A stretch of 50,974 nt of DNA from Deltaproteobacteria bacterium (GTDB lineage: Bacteria > Desulfobacterota > Syntrophia > Syntrophales > UBA2192), in assembly GCA_012728915.1 (NCBI GenBank), contig JAAYEC010000027.1, positions 1 to 50,974 on the forward strand. The letters are read 5' to 3'. Positions 26,104-34,096 of the stretch are shown here, in pieces (positions within the stretch are counted from its first letter, which is position 1; every line of letters begins with the position of its first letter). The position numbers and the translations under genes are program-made. Under the pieces are notes generated by a model, which was not told where the DNA came from, did no database searches, and saw only the letters and a program-made list of their open reading frames with translations.

Positions 26104-27201
26104 ATGAAGCATCGCATGAATAGATTCCTGCCAAGTGAGGCCATGCTCTGGCGTCCACGCAGGGAAGGTGGGGGCGTCGAGTGCTACCTCTGCAATCATC
26201 ACTGCAGGATTGCGGGCGGGGAGTATGGCATCTGCGGGATGCGTGAGAATCGCGACGGGAGACTCCGGACCCATGCCTACGGCGAACTGGTCACCGCACA
26301 CGCAGACCCGATCGAGAAGAAACCCCTCTATCACTTCCTGCCCGGCACGACGTCACTCTCCGTGGCCGGCATGGGGTGCAATTTCAGGTGTTCCTTTTGT
26401 CAGAACTGGCAGATCTCCCAGTTGTCGGTCCGCGACGGCCCGCTGGCCGAGGGGTACCGGATGCGGCCGAAGGATGTCGTGGAGATCGCCCTTGAGTACC
26501 GATGCAGCAGTATATCCTACGCCTATACCGAGCCGACCGTCTTTTTCGAGTACGCTTACGACATCGCGCGCCTCGCTCGGCTCGAGGGGCTCGCGAACAT
26601 CTTCGTGACAAACGGCTTCATGACCACGGAGGCCCTCGCGCTCATCGGCCACTTCCTGGACGCGGCGAACGTCGACCTGAAATCCTTCCGCGAGGAGTTT
26701 TACGCGACGATCTGTCGGGCGAGTCTCATGCCGGTGCTGGAGTCCATCCGGTTCATGAAGAAACTGGGTATCTGGATCGAGATCACCACCCCCGTCATCC
26801 CCGGCGCCAACGACAGTGTCGAGGAGCTCTCGAACATCGCCCGCTTCATTGCCGAGGTTGATCGGGACATCCCCTGGCACGTCAGCCGATTTCATCCGGA
26901 TTACCGGATGTCGGGCTTGGATGCCACCCCTGTCGAGTCGCTGCGCGGCGCCCTCTCCGCGGGCAGGGAGGCCGGGCTTCGCCACGTCTACATCGGAAAC
27001 GTCGTCGGCGAGGCGGCCGAGACCCTGTGCCCCGGCTGCGGAAACCCCGTCATACGGCGAAGGGCTTTCTGGCTGGAGCGCAACGACCTTCGCGACGGCC
27101 AGTGCCCCCGCTGCGGCACGCGCATTGCCGGCGTCTTCCGGAAGCGGCAGGCCGGCCTTGCCCCGCAGGGTCAGAGGGCTGAGGCGACGGGCAACCGGTA
27201 A
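26104..27201 (+). CDS. amrS: AmmeMemoRadiSam system radical SAM enzyme
   Basis: 365 residues. The radical SAM cluster motif is CNFRCSFC, directly followed by QNWQIS. An N-terminal cysteine group (ECYLCNHHCRIAGGEYGICG) and a C-terminal zinc-ribbon-like part (CPGCGN and CPRCGT) are typical of this PflA-like family. SYAYTEPTVFFEYA and ITTPVIPGAND are further family segments. The partners AmrA (AMMECR1) and AmrB (Memo) are not in the window, and the product of the system is not known to me. ATG 26104 fits the family N terminus, but no clear ribosome site is seen. Confidence 0.88.
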   Translation: MKHRMNRFLPSEAMLWRPRREGGGVECYLCNHHCRIAGGEYGICGMRENRDGRLRTHAYGELVTAHADPIEKKPLYHFLPGTTSLSVAGMGCNFRCSFCQNWQISQLSVRDGPLAEGYRMRPKDVVEIALEYRCSSISYAYTEPTVFFEYAYDIARLARLEGLANIFVTNGFMTTEALALIGHFLDAANVDLKSFREEFYATICRASLMPVLESIRFMKKLGIWIEITTPVIPGANDSVEELSNIARFIAEVDRDIPWHVSRFHPDYRMSGLDATPVESLRGALSAGREAGLRHVYIGNVVGEAAETLCPGCGNPVIRRRAFWLERNDLRDGQCPRCGTRIAGVFRKRQAGLAPQGQRAEATGNR

Positions 27202-27859
27202 CGGGGTCGCCTGTCGTCTTCCTCCTTTTCTCCGGCTGCCCCCGCTGCGCCGTTCCTCCCTGTCGAAGGCCTTGCGACCCGTCCGAGGATCACCTTTTCC
27301 CTTGCTTTCCGACTGCCGGGATGTTATCAGAATATCTACGTTTCAGCCCGTCCATCGGTCAACACGACCGCCCGTTTCAATCGTAAGACGGCGGCGTGAC
27401 CACGGACCGGGCGACACCTTTCTCTTCCTGCTTTCCGATCTTCTTGGGTGGCGCAACATGATGGATTACGCCATCACCCTTTCGCCGGCGAACCGCGGCC
27501 CGTCCGCTGCGCCAATCCCCGACTGCAAGAGAAGAACGCCCCGCCGGTCCTGCGGCACCGGCTGCCGCCCGACTCATGGAAAAAGGTATCGGCTGTCGAT
27601 TCCAGGCTATGGGGAGGAAGGACGATTCCAATGGCAGAGAAATCTGTAGCGAGCTCAATCCCTGTACGCGAAACCCTGGACCGCGATCCGCCTGAACCCT
27701 GCACGTGAGGTCTCACGGCGCCTGACTCCGCAGATTCGGGACGGAGGGAAAGGAGGTGAACCGAGGGTCATAGAGTCCGAGTGATCGATCGGCACGGCGA
27801 TCGTGGGGATGATCCGAGTCCTGCATTCAATCGTTGCGGTCTTCAAAGGAGGGAGCTTT
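27202..27859. other. Long leader region before the CoA-transferase operon
   Basis: 658 bp without a convincing gene. A weak promoter candidate is TTGCTT (27303-27308), 17 bp, TATCAG (27326-27331). Near 27748-27761 there is an extended ribosome-site-like sequence, AAAGGAGGTGAACCG, with no start codon at usable distance. The real ribosome site of the first CoA-transferase is the AAAGGAGGG just before ATG 27860. Confidence 0.4.
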
Positions 27860-29185
27860 ATGACTGTCTTCAATCATTACGTCGAAAACAAACACAGGAG
27901 GCCCGGGCCCCTGAGCGGCATCCGGGTCATCGAGGTCTGTACGCTCCTTTTCGGCCCCTCCGGTCCCTCCTTCCTCGCGGAACTGGGCGCCGAGGTCATC
28001 AAGGTCGAGCTTCCCCCCGCGGGTGACGTGACCCGTTCCCTGAACCCCTTCGGATGGTTCTACAGGGAACAGTCCCCCATGTTCATGCACATCAACCCCA
28101 ACAAGTACTACATGGCCCTGGACCTGCACATCGACATGGCCCAGCAGATCTTCAAGGAGCTCTGCGCCAAGTCCGATATCGTCGAGTTCAACCTGAGGCC
28201 CGCCGTCACGAGCCGCTGGAACATCGGCTACGAGGACATCAGGAAGATCAACCCCGGCATCATCTACATCGAGAAGAACGGCTTCGGGCAATGGGGAGCC
28301 TACGCCGAACAGGATCGTCCCTCCAATGACGGCGCCGCCCAGGCCCTGTCCGGGTATGCGTGGATCTCGAGCTTTCCGGGGCGCCCGCCCCTGAAGCAAT
28401 CCATCTGGATCGCCGATTACTACGGCGGTCTCATGGGCGAGGTGGCCGTCCTGGCGGCCCTGCACCACCGGAAGAAAACCGGCAGGGGGCAGTTCATCGA
28501 GATGTCCCAGACGGAGAATCTCATGAGAGCCATGAGCTGGGTGTGGCCCTTCCAGCAGGCGACGCAGAAAGGCGTCGAGCCGTCGGGAAACCGCGACCAG
28601 TGCATATGCCCCGCCGACACCTTCCTGTGCAAGGACAACCGGATGGCCGCGATCGCCGCGCCGGCGCCGGACGAGTTCAAGGGCCTCTGCGCGGCCATGG
28701 GCAAACCGGAGCTTGCCGGGGATCCCCGCTTCAGGGAGCACACGGACCGCCTCAAGACGGAAAACGCGCTGGCCATCCTCAAGATCGTCGCCGACTGGGC
28801 GCGCTCGAAAACGGCCGACGAAGTGGAGGCGGCGGGCGTGAAGCACGGTTTTGCAGCCACGCGGCTGCACAACGCCGTCGATCAGAATACCGATCCGCAC
28901 CGGCGGGCGCGGGGGTTCGTCAAGGAGATCGACGACCCGCTCTACGGACGATACGTGGAGCACGAGTTCCCCGTCATGATGTCCCGGACGCCGCCGAGGA
29001 TCAAATGGACGGTCCGGCCTGTCGGGTTCGACAATGACTACGTCATGACGAAGATCCTGGGGCGCAGCCAGCGACAGATCGACGAGCTTTACGGACACGG
29101 CGTGCTGGGGAAGTGGAAAGATCAACAGGGCCGCAGGCCGCCTCCCGGCTGGGACGGAAAGGAAGGCATGATCATAAGGAGGTGA
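27860..29185 (+). CDS. Family III CoA-transferase (CaiB/BaiF), first subunit
   Basis: 441 residues. Family III enzymes move CoA between acids through an aspartyl-CoA intermediate. GIRVIEVCTLLFGPSGPSFL and AELGAEVIKVE form the N-terminal nucleotide-fold part, and the catalytic Asp is most likely the one in RPSNDGAAQALSG. AAAGGAGGG precedes ATG 27860. A second, related gene follows after only 5 bp, so the product is probably a heteromer like the benzylsuccinate CoA-transferase BbsE/BbsF. The acid substrate is not revealed by the sequence. The closing segment TPPRIKWTVRPVGFDNDYV is shared with the partner. Confidence 0.85.
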   Translation: MTVFNHYVENKHRRPGPLSGIRVIEVCTLLFGPSGPSFLAELGAEVIKVELPPAGDVTRSLNPFGWFYREQSPMFMHINPNKYYMALDLHIDMAQQIFKELCAKSDIVEFNLRPAVTSRWNIGYEDIRKINPGIIYIEKNGFGQWGAYAEQDRPSNDGAAQALSGYAWISSFPGRPPLKQSIWIADYYGGLMGEVAVLAALHHRKKTGRGQFIEMSQTENLMRAMSWVWPFQQATQKGVEPSGNRDQCICPADTFLCKDNRMAAIAAPAPDEFKGLCAAMGKPELAGDPRFREHTDRLKTENALAILKIVADWARSKTADEVEAAGVKHGFAATRLHNAVDQNTDPHRRARGFVKEIDDPLYGRYVEHEFPVMMSRTPPRIKWTVRPVGFDNDYVMTKILGRSQRQIDELYGHGVLGKWKDQQGRRPPPGWDGKEGMIIRR

Positions 29186-29190
29186 GAGCC

Positions 29191-30540
29191 ATGGCAGATC
29201 AGAAGAGACCGAAATGGGCCGCCTGGGCGGATCACATCCGCTCCCTGGACGACCCGGCCAGGAATTTCGAGAAGCCCGAGGCCCTCGATGACCTCGTCGT
29301 GATCGACCTGAGCTCCCGCAGCATGGCGGGCTGCTACTGTTCCTCGCTCCTGGCCGAGCTGGGCGCCGAGACGATTCGCATCGAGCCCCCGGGGGGCGAT
29401 CTGGTCAGGACGTACTCCCCCGACGGAATCATGGTGAAGGACACGGGCCTTGCCTACCTCCAGGAAGGCCGCAACAAGTATCACGTTACCCTGAACCTCG
29501 AAACGGAGGAGGGCAGGGACATGCTGAAGGCCTTTGCGGGCCATGCGGACATCCTCATCGAGACCTATCCCGCGGGCAAGATGGAGGCCTGGGGGCTCGG
29601 GTACGAGGAGCTGGCCAAAATCAACCCGCGCCTCATCCTGTGCTCCATCACCGCACACGGGCAGTTCGGCCCCGAGAGCGGCCGCGGGCAGTACGACTAT
29701 GACAACGTCGCCCAGGCCCGCTCCGCGATCCAGTACGCGACGGGGGAGGTGCTGCCCGAGGGCAAGACGATGGAAGAGGTGCCCCATGCCGTTTCGACGA
29801 AGGCGGGCCCCTGGATTGCCTGGTCTACGTCGGGCACCTTTGCGGCGCTTTCGATCCTGGCGGCTGTCCATTACCGGGAAATGACCGGCGAGGGTCAGGC
29901 CATCGATGTGTCCACCCCCGAGGCCTACGAGCGGCTCAATGACTACGCCCTGCACTGGTATGCCGATCAGGGGGTCTGCAACGAGCGCTTCGGCAGCCTG
30001 GACACGTGCCTGTGGCTCTACGGGTTTTACCCGACGAAGGACGGCGGCGTGTTCCTGGGCGGCCTGCGGCTCGAGATGTGGAAGGCCTTCGTCGACATCA
30101 TCGGCAAGTACGACGAGTGGAAGGCCGAGGAGTGGACGACGCTGGCGCCCTTCATGAAGAAGGACTGGCAGCTCAAGTACCAGTCCATGATCGACCCGGA
30201 GACCGCGAAATACACGAGCCACGAGCTGACCATGAAGTCCATCGAATATGCCAAGAGCGGTCGCCTGGCCCCGATCACCCCGGTCGTCGCCGAGATCGTC
30301 TCGCCCTGGGCGGCGATGCACGACGAGAACTGGCAGGACCGGGGAATCTTCACGCCGGTCCAGGATCCGGTCTACGGCTCCATTGTGTGCGCCCAGGCCC
30401 AGTGGAAGGCCACGGAAACGCCGCCCCGAACCAAGTGGGCCTGCCGTCCCGTGGGATTCGACAACGGCTACGTCTATCTGAACTATTTCGGCTTCGGCCC
30501 CGAGAAGCTCAAGGAGCTCGAGGGCAAGGGCGTCATCTAG
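29191..30540 (+). CDS. Family III CoA-transferase (CaiB/BaiF), second subunit
   Basis: 449 residues. VVIDLSSRSMAGCYCSSLLAEL and GAETIRIEPPGGD make up the N-terminal fold. The candidate catalytic Asp lies in QYDYDNVAQARSA. It shares the C-terminal pattern TPPRTKWACRPVGFDNGYV with the upstream gene, showing common descent. AAGGAGG lies 8 nt before the ATG, and only 5 bp separate the two genes, which supports a two-subunit enzyme. Downstream are a palindromic repeat and then an alpha/beta hydrolase. Confidence 0.85.
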   Translation: MADQKRPKWAAWADHIRSLDDPARNFEKPEALDDLVVIDLSSRSMAGCYCSSLLAELGAETIRIEPPGGDLVRTYSPDGIMVKDTGLAYLQEGRNKYHVTLNLETEEGRDMLKAFAGHADILIETYPAGKMEAWGLGYEELAKINPRLILCSITAHGQFGPESGRGQYDYDNVAQARSAIQYATGEVLPEGKTMEEVPHAVSTKAGPWIAWSTSGTFAALSILAAVHYREMTGEGQAIDVSTPEAYERLNDYALHWYADQGVCNERFGSLDTCLWLYGFYPTKDGGVFLGGLRLEMWKAFVDIIGKYDEWKAEEWTTLAPFMKKDWQLKYQSMIDPETAKYTSHELTMKSIEYAKSGRLAPITPVVAEIVSPWAAMHDENWQDRGIFTPVQDPVYGSIVCAQAQWKATETPPRTKWACRPVGFDNGYVYLNYFGFGPEKLKELEGKGVI

Positions 30541-30598
30541 AAACCGTGACAGAAGTGGCGGAAGCGAAGGAAGTGGAAGAAGTGAAGATATAAGAACA

Positions 30599-30671
30599 GT
30601 CATTGCGAGGAGTGCGAACGACGAAGCAATCCCGGTCAAAAGCGAGATTGCTTCGCTTCGCTCGCAATGAC
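30599..30671. repeat. Palindromic repeat, copy A
   Basis: 73 bp with perfect 11-bp ends GTCATTGCGAG (30599-30609) and CTCGCAATGAC (30661-30671). Inner arms (GAAGCAATC and GAGATTGCTTC) can also pair, giving a long hairpin. Related copies lie at 31635, 35825, 40007 and 48263, and a half copy at 43844. Confidence 0.85.
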
Positions 30672-30731
30672 GGAACAGACGAGACAGACAAAACAGACAA
30701 AATAGACGAAATAGACAAAATAGACGAATTA
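30672..30731. repeat. 9-bp tandem repeat attached to palindrome A
   Basis: About six units of ACAGACAAA / ATAGACGAA follow palindrome A directly. The same unit follows palindrome B (31708-31735), precedes the gene at 32665 in two copies (ACAGACGGG, ACAGACGGA) and makes a clean array at 45542-45590. Confidence 0.8.
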
Positions 30732-30783
30732 AACGGCTTTCTGCAGACCGGGCAGGCCAGAGCGAAGCGATAGGGGAGAAACA

Positions 30784-31560
30784 ATGATTCGTGAGATGAT
30801 GATCGACGGGACGGCGATTGCCTGCCGGGTCAACGATGACGGGTTCGTCGAGGGGCGGAAGGGCATCGTGTTCGTGCACGGCTCGGGCGGCGACCACACC
30901 CTGTGGGACGGCCAGAGCAAGGCCCTCCAGGGAGAGTTTAACGTGGCCGCCCTCAACCTGCCCGGGCACGGCCTGTCCGGCGGTGCAGGCGAGCGTGACG
31001 TGATGCGCTACGTGCAGTGGGTGAAAAAGGCAATTGGCGCACTCGGCCTGCGGGGGCCCGTACTGGTCGGGCATTCCCTCGGGGCGGCGATCAGCCTCAA
31101 CTTCGCCATCCACGAGGGCTACCTTCTGTCGGCCATCGTGCCCGTGGGGGGCGGGCTGACCATGCCCGTCAACCCCGAGATCCTCGAGAAGATCCACGGC
31201 GATCTGCCTTCCGTGATCTCCATGGTCGTCAAGTTCGCCATCTCGAAGCCGAACCGCGAGGCCGTCGGCCCGTACCTGCAGGAGGGGCTCGAGCAGGCCG
31301 ACCCGGACGTATTCCATGGAGATCTCTATGCCTGCAACAGGATGGACATCACACAGGGGGTCGGCAGGATCGCCATCCCGGTACTCGTGGTCTGCGGGGA
31401 CGACGACAAGATGACGCCCCCGGACCTGTCGCGGTCCATCGCCGGGGCGATCCCGGGCGCAAGGCTGACCCTCATCGCGGGCGCCGGTCACTACGTGATG
31501 AGGGAGAAGCCGACGGAGTTCAACTCGGTGTTGTCGGCATTTGTCAGGTCACTGCCGTAA
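30784..31560 (+). CDS. Alpha/beta hydrolase
   Basis: 258 residues. The triad is complete: nucleophile Ser98 in GHSLGAA, acid in VVCGDDDKM and His in GAGHYVM. The oxyanion segment is FVHGSGGDH. The fold covers thioesterases, esterases and C-C bond hydrolases. Its place among CoA-transferases and crotonases makes a thioesterase or ring-fission hydrolase role attractive, but that is inference. GGGGAG precedes the ATG. Confidence 0.82.
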   Translation: MIREMMIDGTAIACRVNDDGFVEGRKGIVFVHGSGGDHTLWDGQSKALQGEFNVAALNLPGHGLSGGAGERDVMRYVQWVKKAIGALGLRGPVLVGHSLGAAISLNFAIHEGYLLSAIVPVGGGLTMPVNPEILEKIHGDLPSVISMVVKFAISKPNREAVGPYLQEGLEQADPDVFHGDLYACNRMDITQGVGRIAIPVLVVCGDDDKMTPPDLSRSIAGAIPGARLTLIAGAGHYVMREKPTEFNSVLSAFVRSLP

Positions 31561-31634
31561 CGAAGGGAACATGGGCGAGTAGAAGTGTCTTAGTGCGTGA
31601 GTGTCAAGGCGGCTGAGTGAAGATATGAAAGGCA

Positions 31635-31735
31635 GTCATTGCGGCGAGCGAAGAGCGGCACCGGTTGAACGGCGGGGTTGCTTCGTCGCTTCGCTTCTCG
31701 CAATGACGGAACAGACGAAACAGACGGAATAGACC
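31635..31735. repeat. Palindromic repeat, copy B, with 9-bp repeat tail
   Basis: Ends GTCATTGCG (from 31635) and CTCGCAATGAC (to 31707) enclose 73 bp, the same length as copy A. ACAGACGAA and ACAGACGGA units follow to about 31735. It lies between the hydrolase and the next crotonase gene. Confidence 0.8.
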
Positions 31736-31767
31736 TTCTTCAGAAACCGGAAAGGCGGAGCGCAGCG

Positions 31768-32559
31768 ATGACGTTCGACAACATCCTCTTCGAGCGAAAG
31801 GACGGGGTGGCCACGATTCGGCTCAATCGGCCGAAGAATTTCAACGCCATCAATTTCGGCCTCGGAAGCGAGCTGGCGAGGGCCCTGGAAATCTGCCACG
31901 ACGACGATAACGTCCGCGTCATCGTCCTGACGGGGCAGGGGAAGGCGTTCTGTTCGGGCGGTGATCTCAAGCTGTTCTACGAGAACATGCAGCCCTATCC
32001 CCAGGACATCGTCCGCCAGCTCGTCAAGGCCTTCAACGTGATCATCCTTGCTTTGCGGCAAATGCCGAAGCCTGTCGTGGCCGTCGTCAACGGGCCCGTC
32101 GGCGGGGGCGGTTTCAGCCTTGCCGCGGCCTGCGACATCCGGATCGCCGCCCGTTCGGCCATCTTCCGGCAGGCCTATACGAGCGTCAGCCTCGTTCCCG
32201 ACGGCGCCTGGACCCTCGTGGTCCCCATGCTGATCGGGTTCGGCAAGGCCATGGAACTCGTGCTGCTCGACCCGATCCTTTCCGCGCAGGAAGCCCTCGA
32301 GTGGGGCCTGGTGCACCGTGTCGTCGATGACGCCGAGCTCTGGAAGGCGGCCGACGAGATCGTCGGCAGGCTGGCTGCAGGCCCCACGCGCGCCTTTGCC
32401 ATCGCCAAGGAGAACCTCAACAACGCCATGCTCGGGCTGCTGTACCGCCAGCTGGAGCTGGAGCGTTCGGGGATGATCGCCGCGGCCAAATCCGACGACT
32501 ACCGCGAGGGCCTATCGGCGTTCTTCGGCAAGCGACCGGCAGTTTTCAAGGGCAAGTGA
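31768..32559 (+). CDS. Enoyl-CoA hydratase/isomerase, PaaG-like
   Basis: 263 residues from ATG 31768. Oxyanion segments are FCSGGDLKLF and GPVGGGGFSLAAACD. At the catalytic site it reads SLVPDGAW, with Asp145 in place of the second hydratase Glu and no Glu at the first position. This is the PaaG-like isomerase pattern rather than a classical hydratase. GGCGGAG lies upstream of the start. It follows palindrome B and precedes another crotonase, so two different steps are likely. Confidence 0.82.
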   Translation: MTFDNILFERKDGVATIRLNRPKNFNAINFGLGSELARALEICHDDDNVRVIVLTGQGKAFCSGGDLKLFYENMQPYPQDIVRQLVKAFNVIILALRQMPKPVVAVVNGPVGGGGFSLAAACDIRIAARSAIFRQAYTSVSLVPDGAWTLVVPMLIGFGKAMELVLLDPILSAQEALEWGLVHRVVDDAELWKAADEIVGRLAAGPTRAFAIAKENLNNAMLGLLYRQLELERSGMIAAAKSDDYREGLSAFFGKRPAVFKGK

Positions 32560-32566
32560 TCGGTGA

Positions 32567-32614
32567 AAATCCCCCTTACATCCCCCTTTGTCAAAGGGGG
32601 AACGAGGGGGATTT
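32567..32614. repeat. C-run/G-run palindrome
   Basis: AAATCCCCC (32567-32575) pairs with GGGGGATTT (32606-32614), and an inner TCCCCCTTTG pairs with CAAAGGGGGA. It begins just after the stop of the upstream crotonase gene. Palindromes of this kind recur between genes in many bacterial genomes; this one could also act as a transcription stop. Confidence 0.75.
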
Positions 32615-32664
32615 GGACCGAAGACGGAAAAGGCGGAACAGACGGGACAGACGGAGCGAAGCGT

Positions 32665-33399
32665 ATGGACTTCAAGACTATCCGGACCGTTGAATTGGCA
32701 GGCGGGATCGGAATCCTCACCCTGAACCGGCCCGAGCGCAGAAACGCCATTTCCATCGAGATGCGGCGGGAAATCATCCAGTGCCTGCAGCGGTGGAAGG
32801 AGACGGAGACGATCGGCGTGACGATCCTCACCGGTGCGGGCGACGCCTTCACGGCAGGCTTCGACCTCACGGAGTTTGCGAGGCCGGAGCTCTTCAGCGA
32901 GATCTTCAGGACCTCCTCGGCGTATCACCGGGAACTCTGGTATTTTCCCAAGCCCACGATCGCCGCGGTCAACGGGGCGGCCCTGGCGGGAGGGTTCGAC
33001 CTGGCGAAGCTCTGCGACATCCGGATCTGTTCGCCCACGGCCGTCTTCGGACACCCCGAGATCAAGTTCGGCATCCCGCCGCTCGTCACACCCCTGCGCT
33101 GGATCGTCGGGGAGGGGCTGGCGCGGCACCTCTGCCTCACGGGAAGACGGGTGGATGCCATGGAGGCCTGCCGGATCGGCCTGGTGAGCGAGGTCGTCGA
33201 GGGGGACAAGCTGCTCGAGCGCGCCGTGAAGATCGCCACGGAGATTATGGAGACATCGCCGGAGGCTCTGGCGCTGACCAAGAAGCTGATGATCGACTGC
33301 TCGGGCAAGGGGTTCGAGGAGTCCTTCTGCCAGGAGCACGACTGCGTGTTCCAGGAGTACCTGCTGAAGAAGGCCTCGACCGCATCGCAGCCGAAATGA
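32665..33399 (+). CDS. Enoyl-CoA hydratase/isomerase
   Basis: 244 residues from ATG 32665. LNRPERRNAIS, the oxyanion segments FTAGFDLTEF and GAALAGGFDLA, and the single catalytic-type Glu132 in FGHPEIKFGI are present. It resembles the crotonase at 5230 closely, with the same HPE-KFG site and similar length. GGAG lies before the start. It ends the plus-strand acyl-CoA run; 153 bp separate it from the ACT-domain gene. Confidence 0.85.
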   Translation: MDFKTIRTVELAGGIGILTLNRPERRNAISIEMRREIIQCLQRWKETETIGVTILTGAGDAFTAGFDLTEFARPELFSEIFRTSSAYHRELWYFPKPTIAAVNGAALAGGFDLAKLCDIRICSPTAVFGHPEIKFGIPPLVTPLRWIVGEGLARHLCLTGRRVDAMEACRIGLVSEVVEGDKLLERAVKIATEIMETSPEALALTKKLMIDCSGKGFEESFCQEHDCVFQEYLLKKASTASQPK

Positions 33400-33552
33400 C
33401 GTGGGGAGTGCGACGGGGGCGGCTGCATCTTGCGCTTGCTTTTTCCCCCGCGACCTGATACCTGCACGGCGGTGAAGGACGAGTCGCGCGGCCAGCCGGG
33501 GACGCCGGGACCGCCGCGGGGGAAGAAACCGGGAACGCCACGGAGCTGACCG

Positions 33553-34092
33553 ATGAGATCCTACGTCGTTTTTTCATCCATGGGGCCCGACCGCCCGGGT
33601 CTGGCGAGGCAGATCGCGGAATTTTTCACCGCCCGGGGCATCAACATCGAGCGCTCGCGCGGCTGCGTCCTGGGAGGCGAGTTCGGCATGGTCATTCTCA
33701 CCTCGGGCAGCACCGACGACATCGAGAGGCTCATCAGGGACCTGGACAGCCTGCGCGAAAAGACGGGCCTCGAGATCCACGTCCGCAAGACGAAGGCCCC
33801 GCTGCACCGGGAGATCACCCCGTCGATCCCCTACAAGCTCATCGCCACCTCCATTGACCGGCCGGGGATCATCCACCAGATCTGCAGGGCCCTGCACAGC
33901 AGGGGCATCAACATCGACGACATCGCCACCAACGTGGACAGCAACCCCGTCACGGGCGCCGATGTCTTCCGGATGGTTTGTTATTTCTCGCTGCCGCCGG
34001 CCGTGAAGATCCTGGATTTGAAGAACGACCTCAACCGCATCGGAGATGAGTCCAACATCGATATCCGGTTCGATGCGGTGATCAGCGTGTAG
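33553..34092 (+). CDS. Double ACT-domain regulatory protein (GcvR-like)
   Basis: 179 residues with two ACT domains: the first starts YVVFSSMGPDRPGLARQIA, the second LIATSIDRPGIIHQICRAL. Each has the GPDRPG or DRPG loop that binds small ligands, often amino acids. GcvR-type proteins control glycine cleavage, and the next gene, 4 bp on, makes formyl-THF. A link to one-carbon metabolism is therefore likely, though not proved. GGAG precedes the ATG. Confidence 0.82.
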   Translation: MRSYVVFSSMGPDRPGLARQIAEFFTARGINIERSRGCVLGGEFGMVILTSGSTDDIERLIRDLDSLREKTGLEIHVRKTKAPLHREITPSIPYKLIATSIDRPGIIHQICRALHSRGINIDDIATNVDSNPVTGADVFRMVCYFSLPPAVKILDLKNDLNRIGDESNIDIRFDAVISV

Positions 34093-34096
34093 ACGC

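Noticed and set aside
30672-30731. The 9-bp repeats as a CRISPR array
   Set aside because: Units are directly adjacent without spacers, and no cas genes are present.
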